Shown here: positions 33,793-46,131 of the stretch, one piece after another
Numbering within the stretch: the stretch's first letter is position 1
Layout of the letters: every line of letters starts with the position of its first letter
Source of the DNA: Miscanthus floridulus
Taxonomy: Eukaryota; Streptophyta; Magnoliopsida; Poales; Poaceae
Direction: 5' to 3'
DNA length: 64,000 nt
NCBI RefSeq assembly: GCF_019320115.1
Contig: NC_089581.1
Span: forward strand, 67,112,166-67,176,165
The notes under the pieces: generated by a model
The model's database searches: none
Told to the model about the DNA's origin: nothing
The model's input: the letters and a program-made list of their open reading frames with translations, nothing else
Program-made: the position numbers and the translations under genes

Positions 33793-34982
33793 CGTACTAG
33801 TTGACCTTGCTTATGTGATCGTCTCGGCCAACATTTCTCCACCGGATGGCACCGTACTTGGCCAAGGAAGAGCTTCGATTCTACGAGAAAGGGAACACGG
33901 TCTTCCACAACTATTGCCGCTCTCCCTCGTAGAATTAAAGTTCCTCCTTGACGTCTGTTACCGCTCGATAGAGAACATGTTGGCTGAGCTGAACATGGTC
34001 CGCAAGTTCAACTAGTACGGATTTTTTATAATTTTCTAACTATTTACTAAGTTTTTCATTTCATGGAAAATTTAATTCTAAAAAAAGGCATAATTTCTAA
34101 GTAGTTCATTTCATGGAAAAAATAATTCTAAGTGACCTGCTCGATATCGGCGAGCTCACGGACGTTTAGGTTGCCGAGGATAGTAACATTTATAGATGAC
34201 ATTTATAGGTCTAAAGTTATCAAATATCGATCAAATTATAGCTCAAAAACATGTTTCAATAAATAACCATCCGTACTAGTTGACCTTGCTTACGTGATCA
34301 ACTCGGCGAGCATTTCTCCACCGGACGGCACCGTACTTGGCCAAGAAAGAGCTCCGATTCTACGAGAAAGGGAACACGGTCTTCCACGACCGTTGTCGCT
34401 CTCCCTCGTAGAATCAAAGCTCCTCCTTGACGTCCGTTACCGCTCGGCAGAGAACATGCTCGCCGACCTGAACACGGTCCGCAAGTTCAACTAGTATGGA
34501 TTTTCTACAATTTTCTAACTATTTTCTAAGTTTTTCATTTCATGGAAAATTTAATTCTAAAAAATAAAAGGCATGATTTCTATGTATTTCATTTCATGGA
34601 AAAAATAATTCTAAGTGACCTGCTCGATATCGGCGAGCTCGTGGGCGTTTAGGTTGCCGATGATAGTAACATTTGTAGATGACATTTGTAGGTCTGAAGT
34701 TATCAAATATCCAACAAATTATAACTCAAAAACATGTTTCAATAAATAACCATCCGTACTAGTTGACCTTGCTTACGTGATCATCTCGGCGAGCATTTCT
34801 CCACCAGACGGCACCGTACTTGGCCAAGGAAGAGCTCTGATTCTACGAGAAAGGGAACACGGTCTTCCACGACCGTTGCCGCTCTCCCTCGTAGAATCAA
34901 AGCTCCTTCTTGATGTCCGTTACCGCTCGGCAGAGAACATGCTCGCCGAGATGAACACGGTCCGCAAGTTCAACTAGTACGG
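33793..34982. repeat. Tandem array of three ~480-bp units, each with a 228-bp foldback
   Basis: The foldbacks are at 33793-34019, 34271-34499 and 34754-34982. Each starts CGTACTAGTTGACCTTGC and ends GCAAGTTCAACTAGTACG (CTAGTATGG in the second), and the two halves pair along their whole length. Inner matches include TCTCGGCGAGCAT with ATGCTCGCCGAGA and GATTCTACGAG with CTCGTAGAATC. The loop is about 15-20 bases. Each unit shows a 66-codon open frame, but this follows from the repeat. Spacers of about 250 bp are also repeated. Related foldbacks occur in CACTA-3 (55467-55695 and half of one at 55809-55920). Confidence 0.9.
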
Positions 34983-35675
34983 ATTTTCTACAATTTTCTA
35001 ACTATTTTCTAAGTTTTTCATTTCATGGAAAATTTAATTCTAAGATCACGTAAGCCACCGGGGACGAGGATGGCGCGTGCTCCAGCGAGGACGAGCGAGG
35101 CGTGATTTTGATAAACTAATTTAACTTTTGTTTATCCAAACATATATGCAAATCATCATGTGATTTTGAGCTAAAAATGACATATAAAATCATAATAAAG
35201 TCCAACATATAAAGTTATATATGCATCTACATCGCAAAATGAGATAAGCTACTGATAAAACATAAGAGGATTAAGTTTGTTATCTCCAAAATCGAAGAGC
35301 AATACCAGTGGAGGGGGAGAGAGCAAGAACAACAGCAAGCTGAAGAATAGAGGCAGTGAGTTTGAATGGAATGGCTCGGGCTCGGGGAGGAAGAAATGAG
35401 TTGAATTATAGGTCGGGATGATTAGTCCCGGTTAGGGGTCCAAACCGGGACTAAAGATTAATCTTTATTCCCAGGGCATCACCCAAACCGGGACTAAAGA
35501 TAAACCTTTAGTCCCGGTTGGTAATACCAACCGGGACTAAAGATCCGTGCCCCGCGGACGACCGTTGGGCAGGGACCTTTAGTCCCGGTTACCAACCGGG
35601 ACTAACCCGGGGGCAAAAAATACCGAGGCTAATGCCAAATTGAGACATCGTTCTAAAGTCTGTTCTCTAGTAGTG

Positions 35676-35890
35676 AGGTGTTGAGGCTAACCGAAAGAGT
35701 TATAAATCACACGATATAGAGGCGGAGGTTTAGGGGAATGATGGTCGATCTTGCCTTGTGTCACAAGCAGCTATAAGTTAGAACACACGAGAAAAACAAT
35801 CCGTGTCTTCATTGGAATCTCACAATAAGCGATCGATATGCATCACGGACGTACGAGGACGGCCAAAAACTAGCAGCAGGCACGACCTAG
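35676..35890. other. 215-bp host spacer between CACTA-1 and CACTA-2
   Basis: Sequence between the AGG duplication of CACTA-1 and the TAG duplication of CACTA-2. It probably is the former upstream promoter region of EXPA pseudogene 2. No gene. Confidence 0.6.
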
Positions 35891-36398
35891 CACTACTACA
35901 GGATGGCCTTGTTGTCCCGGACGGTAACGGCCTTTAGTCTCGGTTACTGAGCCAGGACAACAATCTCGGAACTAAAGGTGGAACCTTCAGTCCCGGGTCA
36001 TCGAGCCAGGACTAAAGAGGAACCTTTAATCCCAGTTGATGTTACCAACCGGGACTAAAGGCCCTCCAGCCGAGCAAACGTGGCCGCACCCTTTAGTCCC
36101 GGTTGGTAACCCCAACCGGGACTAAACGTTCTTTTTTTTTTCTTTTTTTGTTTAATTTGTTTTCAGTTCAGTTATATATATTTGTTTAATATATAATATG
36201 TTTTTATGTACGTATTCTATGCTGCTAATATAAATACACGCACGCATATAATTACATCTAATTCTCGTCTCGAGCATTATTATATTCGAATAAAGTATGA
36301 AACTATATATATTATAGATATATATATGTATATATACAACACTTTCATAATGTTATTCTCGAAAATAACGATATCAATACACATTTAATTTACATCAT

Positions 36399-39300
36399 TT
36401 ATTCTTTAGGATCAAAGTAGAACTCGTCATTGGGATTTAGCACTTTTCTAGAAGAAATCCTGCTATTGACTCTTGAACTGCTTTCAGATGGTCTTTTTGC
36501 ATGACCCTTTGTTTCAACCATTCAGTCTTGCATTTGAAATAACAGGAAAAGTATTAATACATACATATATATATATATATTCATTTAAAAATAAATAAAA
36601 AATTGATATATACGTACTCTGAGGACATCTTCAGGAGTTCTTCTTATGTGCACAGTGATAAATTCACAAACGTGGTATCCACACAAATTATTACCTGGTT
36701 GTTGCCGCAAATACCACCGTACGAGAAGAAGATTATTCTCATCATCTCACACGTAAATTGAAGTACGATATAGTAATTAAATACGTGGGGAAGTATATAT
36801 AATACAACTTACTAGTATTTCAACTACATTAAATGGTGCCTTGCAATCCTTGGGGTGTTGCCGAATAAACTCTTTCCTAACCCTGTGCGACCAATAATAT
36901 ACGATCGTTAATAAATTATGGCAAAGTCTATTCAATAATAGTTGTGTGCGAGAGATCGAAATTACCCCTGGATAATGTCTATCATATCTTGGTATAGTGC
37001 CCGCTCTGTTCTCAACAAGTCCAAGATTACTAACCGACTTGAGTTTAACTCAATGACAATGACTATCCAGTGAAACCTGCATTGGTTTATACACACACGT
37101 ACATGCATATAAGTTGTATTGATATTACATAAAATGTGTAGACTATATTATTATTAACACTTACTCAAAGTTGTACGGGAAAAGTATTGTTGTCTTGTCG
37201 TGCTGCTTCACGAAGAACCTCATGATATTCTTCTGTGCTTCAGATACCCACTGCTCCTTGGCAATAATATCGGTTTTGAATACGATATAAGGATCAATGA
37301 AGCCAACACTGGTGTCTTGTATTCTTTGGAGCTCTAACATCTAGAATCTGTATATAAATATAAGTTACATGTGAGGATAATTATATACACGTACGCATGG
37401 AAGTGAGTTTATTAAATAAAAGTAAGAATCACTTACAAACAAAAGCAGCTAATGATTGATTTGTCTAGAGCGTCCATGTCGTATAGTTGATGCAATTCTT
37501 TGAAACCAATATGTAAGATGTCATCGCCACGGAAGTAATGATGGTCTCTAAATCTGACAAAGATCTACTCCTCACCCCTGCCACACGCCTGCATGTACCA
37601 CTTGTTGAGCAAGTACATTTATGTACCCAATTCATTCAGAGCCGTAGGGTTGTACAGACTTTTGCCAAATTTATAAGTCTTTCAGGTATCAACTTCCTGG
37701 TTCTGGATTGGAGCTTTGCCCATCAATTGATCCAAGGTTAAACCAGTAATTTCAAAAAAAGCATTAAGGTCTTGAACCGACACTTCTCTAGAGTTGTCTT
37801 GTCGATAGACTTCTATGTTAGAATCATATTCATTAGCAACAACAAGATTTGCATTGGTTGCTTCTATTGTCTGAGCTGTGGGACATCCTTCCCTAATGCT
37901 CTTTTTCTTTTGTTATTTGCATCATGTGACTTCACGAGGGAGCGGTCATAGTCTGATAGTGGCAGAGGCTTACGAAGTTCAAGCATTTTTTTCTTGTGAG
38001 CTTCGACCTTCTGCCTCAGCAGATCTCGTGGTATGTAAAAGTACAGCTTCTCGTTAAGCTTCACTTGTCTCTACTTTTCGATATCTATAAAAAAAATCTT
38101 TCACTTTTTTGTCTTCTTCAGCTGCTATTTGCTCATCAGTCTTTTCAGGAAGTATTTCTTGAGAAATAACTCTTTTTTCGAGGTCTTCTTTGTCGCCGGG
38201 ACCTTAGACGTCTCTATACTGCATCACTGTGGAGGGGGTGGGGCGGTGTTGGAGACCGGCATGGAGGCAATGAGGCCGGTGTTGGAAACCGGCATGGAGG
38301 CGTTGGAGATCGTTGTGGAGGCGATGGGGCCGGTGTAGGAGTTGGAGATCGTTGTGGAGGCGATGGGGCCGGTGTAGGAGTTGGAAATCGTCGTAGGGAT
38401 GAAGTCGTCTCACCCCCCACGATGCTGTGATGAGATGGAGAATGAATGATTGGGCTAGGCTGGGGGAGACCCTGCTATAAAAACAAGTTGTGAGTCAATT
38501 ATTTTTGAAGCCAATAGAAAATTAATGGAAAATAATATTTCATTCACTTTCATTCGTACCTAGGGTGAGGTAGGGGAAGCGGTGGCGCCCCAGGAATGAT
38601 GATGAAGCATTTGCGCCATTGAATAAATGTCTTCTCTGCTTCTCCTAGTGTCTTCTCCCCATCACCGCCTTCAATGTCAAGAGGAACATTGCTGTAACCT
38701 TTGAGCACTCTATCGACCGAGACGCTAGCATATCCAGGTTGAATAACTGACCTATGGATTCTTGGTGTCTTCGTTCAGTCTATTAGAGATACAACCCCGA
38801 CAGGCACCATGATTGATGCATTATTACCATCTGGAATGTGCAGCTCACATGTTGTTAGAGGCTCGGTAATGTCATCAACAGGGAAGCGCAATCCAACGTC
38901 ATCTTGAATAAGTGGCAGCTCCGTGGAAGCACAACTGCTTTTTATCTGACCAACGAGGCTAATGGTGACTCTCGGCGTTGATTGCGATTGCATTTGACTC
39001 ATTGCTAGCTGCACTTGCCTCTTGATCTCCTCCTGCATTCTTGCCTCAAGAGATTTTTCTCGTTCACGTGATTCAAGCAATGGTTGTCGTGACTCTTTAA
39101 CAAATTGCTCCAATACATGGATTCGGTCCGCCTCCTCATCATTCTTTCTCTAGCGGCTTCTGTAGATATCCTTGTCTGCTAGGAATGCTTGTAGCCACGG
39201 AACTACCCCATAGCCTCTTGTTCGACCACCGTGTTCGGGATTCTCTAGGGCATATGTCAATTCACCCTTCTCTCTGTTGGGCTTGAAAACACCACTATTA

Positions 39301-40318
39301 GCTTCTTCCCTAGCACGAGCTAGTCTCTGTGTTGCTCTCTCAATTTTTTGGTCAAAAATTAGCTTGCCAGTGTCTGGGTCTAGGCTTCCCCCATGAGCGT
39401 AGAACCAATTCTTCACGCGTTGAGGCTAGTTCTTCTCTATTGTTTCAGGTATGATTCCCTTGGCAGTAATCTCTGCTTCTAGGTTCTGCCACTTGGGAAT
39501 AACACTCCTATAACCACCTGATCCCATGCGATGATGGTATTGCTTCTGTTGGGCATTCTCTTGATTCCTCATCACACGTTCCTCACTCTCTTGAGATGTC
39601 TTGTATTCTACGAAGTCATCCCAATGGGACTCCAACTTGACAAATGCCTTAGCATTGAAATCCAGCGTATCATTCTTCAAGATAAACTTTTTATACATTG
39701 TCTTCTTCCAACTCTGGAATAATGTTACCATCTTCTTCATTGTCCAATCCCTCACTAGCTCCTTCAAAGCATCATCTGCTTGTAATGTGAAATGCTGAGT
39801 GATATCTCTCTAAGCTAGGTTCTTATTACGATCAGATACAAAACTAACATTAGGAGCGGATATCTTCTGCTTCCATTCACGAGCACTAACTAGGATCCTA
39901 TCCCTTACAATGAACCCACATTCATTGACATATGTCTGAGCATGTGGTCCCAATGGTTTGCCGGTGTCGGTGTCGAATTCTGATATTATGAAATGGCCCT
40001 CTAATGGCTTTTTTGGCCCTCAGACTTTCCTACTCTTGCCGGAGGTTGATGTAGATCCAGAGACCGGCTACATGAGTAGAAACACAACGATTAACAACAA
40101 ATATACGTACGCATGCATCTATCAGAGATGATAGATAATCGAATACACCTCGCTAGTATTTTCTTGCGCGATAATTTGTTGATCATCAACCACCGGGATA
40201 TTCAGGATATCCTCATAATCAGCAAAGTACTGACTCGTGTCATCTACATCCACATTGGTGCCGACATTGATAATATCTGCCATTATGTCATCACTCAAGT
40301 TATCATCCGGAGCAGCCA
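36399..40318 (-). pseudogene. TnpA-like/Ulp1 fusion gene of CACTA-2
   Basis: Same exon layout as in CACTA-1, from MAAPDDNLSDD at 40318 to the stop at 36399. Exon 1 is open, reading DTSQYFADYED where CACTA-1 has a stop. The Transposase_24 exon contains KELVRDWTMKKM and VKNWFYAHGG but has a TAG at about 39425 (where CACTA-1 has Trp), another stop before RKNDEEAD, and one near 38775. The Pro-rich exon is damaged near 38080. The protease-like end keeps the His and Asp motifs and the active-site Cys, in GNNLCGYHV (codon 36681-36683). It is therefore not the direct parent of CACTA-1, since each copy has private stops. Confidence 0.85.
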
Positions 40319-41809
40319 TTTGTATCTTCAAGATAACACATAGATAGAATTACTATGACACATAACATAAGTACATGTGATAACACATATAGAATTACTA
40401 AATCCAATTAAATATAATAACGCATAATATTTCATAAGGATAAACAATAATAAGGTATAGGCTTTGGAATCGAATCAAAAACACTTTCGATCTAAAAACA
40501 TGGAAATAAGTACATGTATATATACACATAGAATGATATAATTTTCTCTCTCTCAACACATAGAAATAAGTGCATATGTATATATCTCTAGATATGCATG
40601 TGATAACACATATAATGTCTCTCTAGATACAATTTTCTCTCTCTCTCAACATATGGAAATAAGTACATGTATATATACACATAGAAATAATTAAGTACAT
40701 ATGTATACATATAGAATCTCTCTCTAGATATGCATGTGATATAGATAGAATTACTAATAAAATATCCAAGTGATATATAGATAGAATTACTAAAATAAAA
40801 TATGCATGTGATATAGAGATAGAATTACTAATAAAATATGCATGTGTCAATTACTAAAACAAAATTAAATCTAACATATATATATAGAGAGATAGAATAT
40901 AATTACTAAATCCAATTAAATATAATAACACACATATATCTAGATAGAATTAATTACTAAATCTAATTAAACCTAACATATATACATAGATAGAATTACT
41001 AAATCAAAACTAAATCTAACACATATATAGAGAGAGATAGAATAATAATTACTAAATCCAATTAAATATAATAACATATATACATAGATAGAATTACTAA
41101 ATCAAAATTAAATCTAATTAACATATATCAAAAACTATCTAAAAAACTAACTAAAAAACTAACAATAAACTACTAATTAAATTTTAATACATTTTAATCT
41201 AACATATATATAAAAACTATCTAAAAAAGTATCTAAATAAACTAGTAATTAAATTTAACATACATTTTAATCTAACATATATATCAAAAATAATCTAAAA
41301 AAACTAGAAACTTTGTAAAAAAAATATGGCCGAGAGCAGCTAGCTAGCAGGCTAGCTGGGGTGGATGGCGGGCCGGGCAGGGCGTGCTGGCCGGCCACAG
41401 GGCCGAGCTGAGCACCTCGCGTGAGGACGATGTACGGCGCAGATGGCGAGATCGATGCGGGCGGATTGGCGCAGTCGGGCGAGGGACGACGACGGCGCGG
41501 CGCGGCAGACGAGCTCGATGACCGCCGGGCGGGGCTCGACGATGAGGCCGGGCGGGAAGTGGTTGGCGACGGAGGGTGGGTTTGGGTGCGGCGACGGAGA
41601 CGGGATGCGATGGAGAGACAACGCGCGATGCGGGCCGGGCGGATGGCGTGGCTGGGCGGGGGTAAACGATGACGGCAGCGCGGCAGAGACGAGCTCGATG
41701 GCCAGGCGGGGCTAGGCAACGGAGGCGAGATTGAAGATGGCGGTGGCGGTGGCGATGATCGACGTGTAGATCGAAAAGTAGAAGATGAACAGAACAGGAA
41801 CCGTTCGAT
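40319..41809. other. Leader/intron region upstream of the CACTA-2 TnpA gene
   Basis: AT-rich, with many diverged short repeats (ATAGATAGAATTACTAAAT and similar, 40730-41110), then a GC-rich leader (41330-41760) preceded by CTATATATATCG on the minus strand. The open frames in the GC-rich part lie on both strands and have no recognisable domain. Confidence 0.45.
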
Positions 41810-42060
41810 ATATATAGGTCGGGACCCTTTAGTCCCGGCTGGTAACATCAGCCAGGACTAAACGCCATTTAGTCCCGACTGGTAAGCCGAACCGGGACTA
41901 AAGGTCCAACCTTGGTCCCGGCTCGGCTTACCAACTAGGACTAAAGGAGCTTTAGTCCCGATAGGTGTTATCAGTCGGGACTAAAGGCATTTTTGGGCGG
42001 GCAATTCCTCCCACCCTTTAGTCCCGGTTCCTGGCCTAGGTCGGGACTGAAGGCCTAAAA
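41810..42060 (-). promoter_or_regulatory. Internal subterminal-type repeat cluster of CACTA-2
   Basis: TTTAGTCCCGGCTGG and related inverted repeats next to a minus-strand TATA box (41809-41820), matching the cluster at 31444-31640 in CACTA-1. Probable promoter of the TnpA-Ulp1 gene. Confidence 0.6.
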
Positions 42061-42508
42061 ATTTTGGCAGCCCGCCAGAGTAATTGTAAAGGCCCGGGAT
42101 TTTGATTTTGTTCTCCTTGTTTAATACTAGGTTAATCAATTAATTCTATAGCAACTTCAATATTTTGCAATATTTATTTTAAAAAATACTATTAATGAAC
42201 TAATTATTTATTATAAATAGGAAAATTTTGTAACCTAAAGTTTTTAATTTCTTTTATGAATATAGAATATAAATGTTACTAATACCAAGTATTTTGTTAA
42301 TGCAAAAATATATTTGTAAATTAAAATTAATAAAACTAATATTATTCGATAAGAAATTTATTATCACATTATTGTAACATCAATGTTTCAATTTTTTCTC
42401 GGTTTTTTACCAAAATTGACAGAAAATTTTTGTTGAACCTATAAAAATAAAGAAAATATAGTATTTTTGTTCTACAATTTTTTCAAATGAAAAATAGCCT
42501 ATATAAGG

Positions 42509-42830
42509 ATTGTAGATCTTGATGAGTTGAAAAAACTTAATATTCAAAACTTTTCAATTTGAGACAATCTAGGGTTCCGAAAACTAGTTTGTAGGCGTCA
42601 AAATTTAAAAATCACAAATTTGAACCATCTATACTTTCTCAAATGGAAAGTTGACCAAAACAACAATTGTATATCTTGATGAGATGAACAAACTTGGTAT
42701 TCAAAACTTTTCAATTTGAGACAATCTAGGGTTCCGAAAACTAGTTTATAGACGTCGAAATTTAAAAATCACAAATTTGAACCGTCTAAACTATCTCAAA
42801 TGGAAAGTTAGTATTCAAAACTTTTCAATT
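42509..42830. repeat. ~163-bp tandem duplication in CACTA-2
   Basis: Two copies of a block with CAAAACTTTTCAATTTGAGA, GGGTTCCGAAAACTAG and AAATTTAAAAATCAC, starting near 42509 and 42672. In CACTA-1 the corresponding region is 32090-32330, with one full copy and one diverged copy. Confidence 0.7.
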
Positions 42831-43119
42831 TGAAGTCATTTAGAGTCCATAATACTAGAGTCAAAGTGTTGTTTTTTCATTTGAGCAAATTTGACTTGGT
42901 CAAACTTGCTCAAATGAGACACTAAATGACCTCAGATGAAAAAAACTCTGAATACCAAGTTTGATCATCTCAGCAAGATCTACAATTGTTACATAGCTCA
43001 TTTTCCCATTTGAAAAAGTTTTATCAAACACTAGTCATAAATTCTTGAATCTCATATAGACTTTCTAAAACTATGTCACACACTTGTGAAATTTGAAACA
43101 TATATTAAACATATTACAA

Positions 43120-45522
43120 TGTGAACTCAGTGACCTCCTCTGTTCCATAGCCCTAGGCGATGCTTCCTTTAGGCTTAGAACGGACTTTCACATATTTCTT
43201 CAAGACTCCCATAAACCTCTCGAAGGGAAACATGTTATGTAAGAATATAGGTCCAAGAATACTAATCTCCTTCACCAAATGAACTAGGAGGTGTGTCATG
43301 ATATTAAAGAAGGATGGACGGAACACCAACTCAAAGCTGACAAGACATTGAACCACATCATTCTGTAGAGTAGCTAGTTCTACTGGATTGATTGCCTTCT
43401 GAGAAATTGCATTGAGGAATGTACATAGCTTCATGGTGGCTAGACGTAAATGTGGAGGTAGAATTCCTCTTAAAGCAACTAGAAGCAATTGCGTCATAAG
43501 CACGTGGCAGTCATGGGACTTTAAGTTTAGGAATTTCTTCTCTGGCACATTTATTATACCCTTTATATTGGAGGAGAATCCCGATGGGACCTTGATGCTG
43601 CTTAGACATTCGAACATGCGGTCCCTCTCTTCTTTGCTAAGCGTGTAGCTAGCAGGACTTAAGTAATGACGTCCATCATCTATCTTCTCTGGATGAAAGT
43701 TGTCTCGTTCTTTCATGCCCTGCAAGTCCTGGCGTGCTTCAAGTGAATCCTTTGGCTTCTCGTACACACCCATGAATCCTAACAGGTTCACACAAAGATT
43801 CTTTATCAGGTGCATCACATCGATTGCGTTGTGGACCTCTAGGACTTGCCAATAGGGTAGCTCCCAAAAGATGGACTTTTTCTTCCACATGGGTGCGTAT
43901 CCCTTAGCATCTTTAGGAATAGATTCGCTGCCTTGTCCCTTTCCAAATACTAGTTTCACATCCTTGACCATTGCGAGTACATCTTCCCTGGTTCGGTTAT
44001 GAGGCTTCTTCTAGTGGTCTGGCTTACCTTTAAAATGCTTTCCTTTCTTTCTTACTTGGTGATTCAAAGGAAGGAATCGACGATGGCCAAGGTACATGAC
44101 CTTTCGACATCTTTTCAAATATATACTGTCAAGGTCATCATAATAATGTGTTCATGCATTATATCCTTTGTTTGTCTGACCTGAAAGATTACTTAAAGTA
44201 GGCCAATCATTGATTGTTACGAACAACATTGCTCGTAGGTCAAAGTGTTCTTGTTTGTACTCATCCCAGACACGTACACCTGGTTTGTTCCATAAAACTA
44301 GAAGTTCTTCAACTAATGGCTTCAGATAGACATCAATGTCGTTGCCAGGTTGCCTCGAACCTTAGATGAGGATCGGCATCATAATGAACTTATGCTTCAT
44401 ACATAACCATGGAGGAAGGTTGTAGATACATAGAGTAACTGGCCAAGTGCTATGACTAGTGCTCTGCTCCGTAAAAGGATTCATACCATCTGTACTTAAG
44501 GCGAACCTTAAGTTTCTAGCCTCATTTGCAAACTCTGGAAATTTCCTATCTATCGCTCTCCACTGGAACCCATCAGTTGGGTGTCTCAGCATATTGTCTA
44601 CCTTACGGTCTTCTTTATGTCACCGCAACAACTTTGCATGGTCTTTATTTCTGAACAAACGTTTTAAGCGTGGTATTATAGGAGCAAAACACATAACCTT
44701 GGTAGGGATTTTCTTTCTAGGACGTTGTTCACCCTCGACGTCACCAGGATCATCGCACCTGATCTTATACCGCGATGCTTTACATACCGGGCATTCATCC
44801 AAATTCTCGTATTCATTGCCATGGTAGAGGATGCAGTCATTAGGACATGCATGTATCTTCTGGATTTTTAATCCCAAAGGGCAGACAACCTTTTTTGCTT
44901 TGTACGTAGTGGTGGGCAATTCATTTGGCTTCGGAAGCATCTTCTTTATGAGGTTCAATAAATTCCCAAATGCCTTGTCGGATACACCATTCTTTGTCTT
45001 CCACTATAGCAATTCCAGTGTTGTACCTAGCTTTTTTTGCCCCTCTTCAGCCGTCGGGTATAGCAACTTCCTATGATCCTTAAGCATGCGCTCGAACTTA
45101 ACTTTCTCTTTTTCACTTGCGCATTCTTGTTATGCATCACGAATGGCATCGCCAAGAGCATCACCGAGATCATCTTCTGCCGCTACCTCTTCTTCATCTC
45201 CCCCCATTGTAGTATCATTAAAGGCACTATACTGAGCAATAATGTCATCAATGTCTAAATCTTCTCCTTCACCTTCTTCCATTATGACCCCGCTTTCTCC
45301 ATGCTTAGTCCAACATATATAGTTTGACATGAAACCTGACTTAAGCAAATGTGAATGAAGACTCATTGAGCTTGAATATTCCTTTAAATTCTTACATAGG
45401 GCACATGAACAGCACATGAAACCATCCCGCTTATTTGCCTCGGCCACACCTAAGAAATAGTGCACGCCCTCAATAAAGTCTTGGGAGCGGCGATCGGCAT
45501 TGTACATCCAATAGCGTGACAT
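43120..45522 (-). pseudogene. tnpD: TnpD (TNP2-like) transposase of CACTA-2
   Basis: On the minus strand from MSRYWMYNADRRS (45522): a Transposase-associated domain, an acidic linker, then the Transposase_21 region with CPNDCILYHGNEY and CPVCKASRY (about 44850-44770), FALSTDGMNPF (about 44490), WKKKSIFWELPYW and NAIDVMHLIKNL (about 43870-43800). It continues into a DUF4218-like part with KSHDCHVLMTQLL and MTHLLVHLVKEI, ending after FERFMGVLKKYVKVRSKP near 43150. TnpD is the catalytic transposase that cuts CACTA ends. Stops occur after the acidic linker, near 45005, near 44620, near 44360 and near 44010, and the usual C-terminal DUF4216 part is missing. It cannot be functional. Confidence 0.9.
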
Positions 45523-45609
45523 AATCTGCATTACACGACAAGTTATGAAAACCTTGAACATAATTAAGTATTTTATTACACAACATAGATGACACACACG
45601 GTTGATTAA

Positions 45610-46131
45610 TTAACTAAGCCTGGCTACAACGTAAGCAATCCCATCTATCACTAAACAAACTAAAACTGCAATGCACTTCGGTAACATAATTATTTCGTGA
45701 CCGTACGCAACTAAAACAGACAAATCATTCGTCTGTTGAATATTAATAAGCTTCTCCTGCTGGCTCACTGCCTCATCAGCAGCAGCCGCTACCTCAAGCG
45801 CACCCGAATTCTGCACGTATGTAGCATAATCTTCCTCCTAGTAGCAACCATCGCATCCATTGCCCTCCCACTGAAATTAAAGCCAAAAAATATTTAGTCA
45901 AAAATATTCAAAAAAAAGCAGGTCAATTAGCCATAATAATCAAATGCGTAAGAAACTCACATCGCGATCCGGGCACTTGTAGAAAACACGACCCTTGTTG
46001 GGTCCCTGTCTCTTGACTCGGTACTCCATCATAATCTTCTGCTTACACTTGCCGCAAATAATGAGAGGGAGTTCTGGCCTGAGTCGTTTCGCAACCGAAC
46101 GAGAGGCCGAGGATCCGATACCAGTTGTCAT
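45610..46131 (-). pseudogene. GRF zinc-finger/transmembrane gene of CACTA-2
   Basis: Exon 1 (46131 to about 45960) encodes LPLIICGKCKQKIMMEYRV then GPNKGRVFYKCP. Exon 2 (about 45873-45610) encodes WEGNGCDGCY, then a TAG stop, an Ala/Glu-rich helix and a hydrophobic C-terminal segment. Layout and stop are the same as in CACTA-1. It is the first gene inside the right end and is probably driven by the subterminal repeats. Confidence 0.65.

Larger units (their letters stand above)
26032..35675 (-). mobile_element. CACTA-1, 9.6 kb, TTTAGTCCCGG type
   Basis: The left end CACTACTATAGAATGG (26032) and the right end TGTTCTCTAGTAGTG (35675) are flanked by the 3-bp duplication AGG (26029-26031 and 35676-35678). 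Subterminal TTTAGTCCCGG repeats lie at 26070-26270 and 35415-35605, with an internal cluster at 31444-31640. Genes on the minus strand, from right to left: a GRF zinc-finger gene, a stub of TnpD, and a TnpA-Ulp1 gene. A threefold foldback array lies before the GRF gene. Compared with CACTA-2 about 2 kb of TnpD is missing, with the junction near 32640. All genes carry stops. Confidence 0.93.

Noticed and set aside
33815..34977. Three repeated 66-codon open frames as a small gene family
   Set aside because: They lie entirely within the foldback palindromes and are repeated because the DNA is. No domain, no promoter and no codon bias supports translation.
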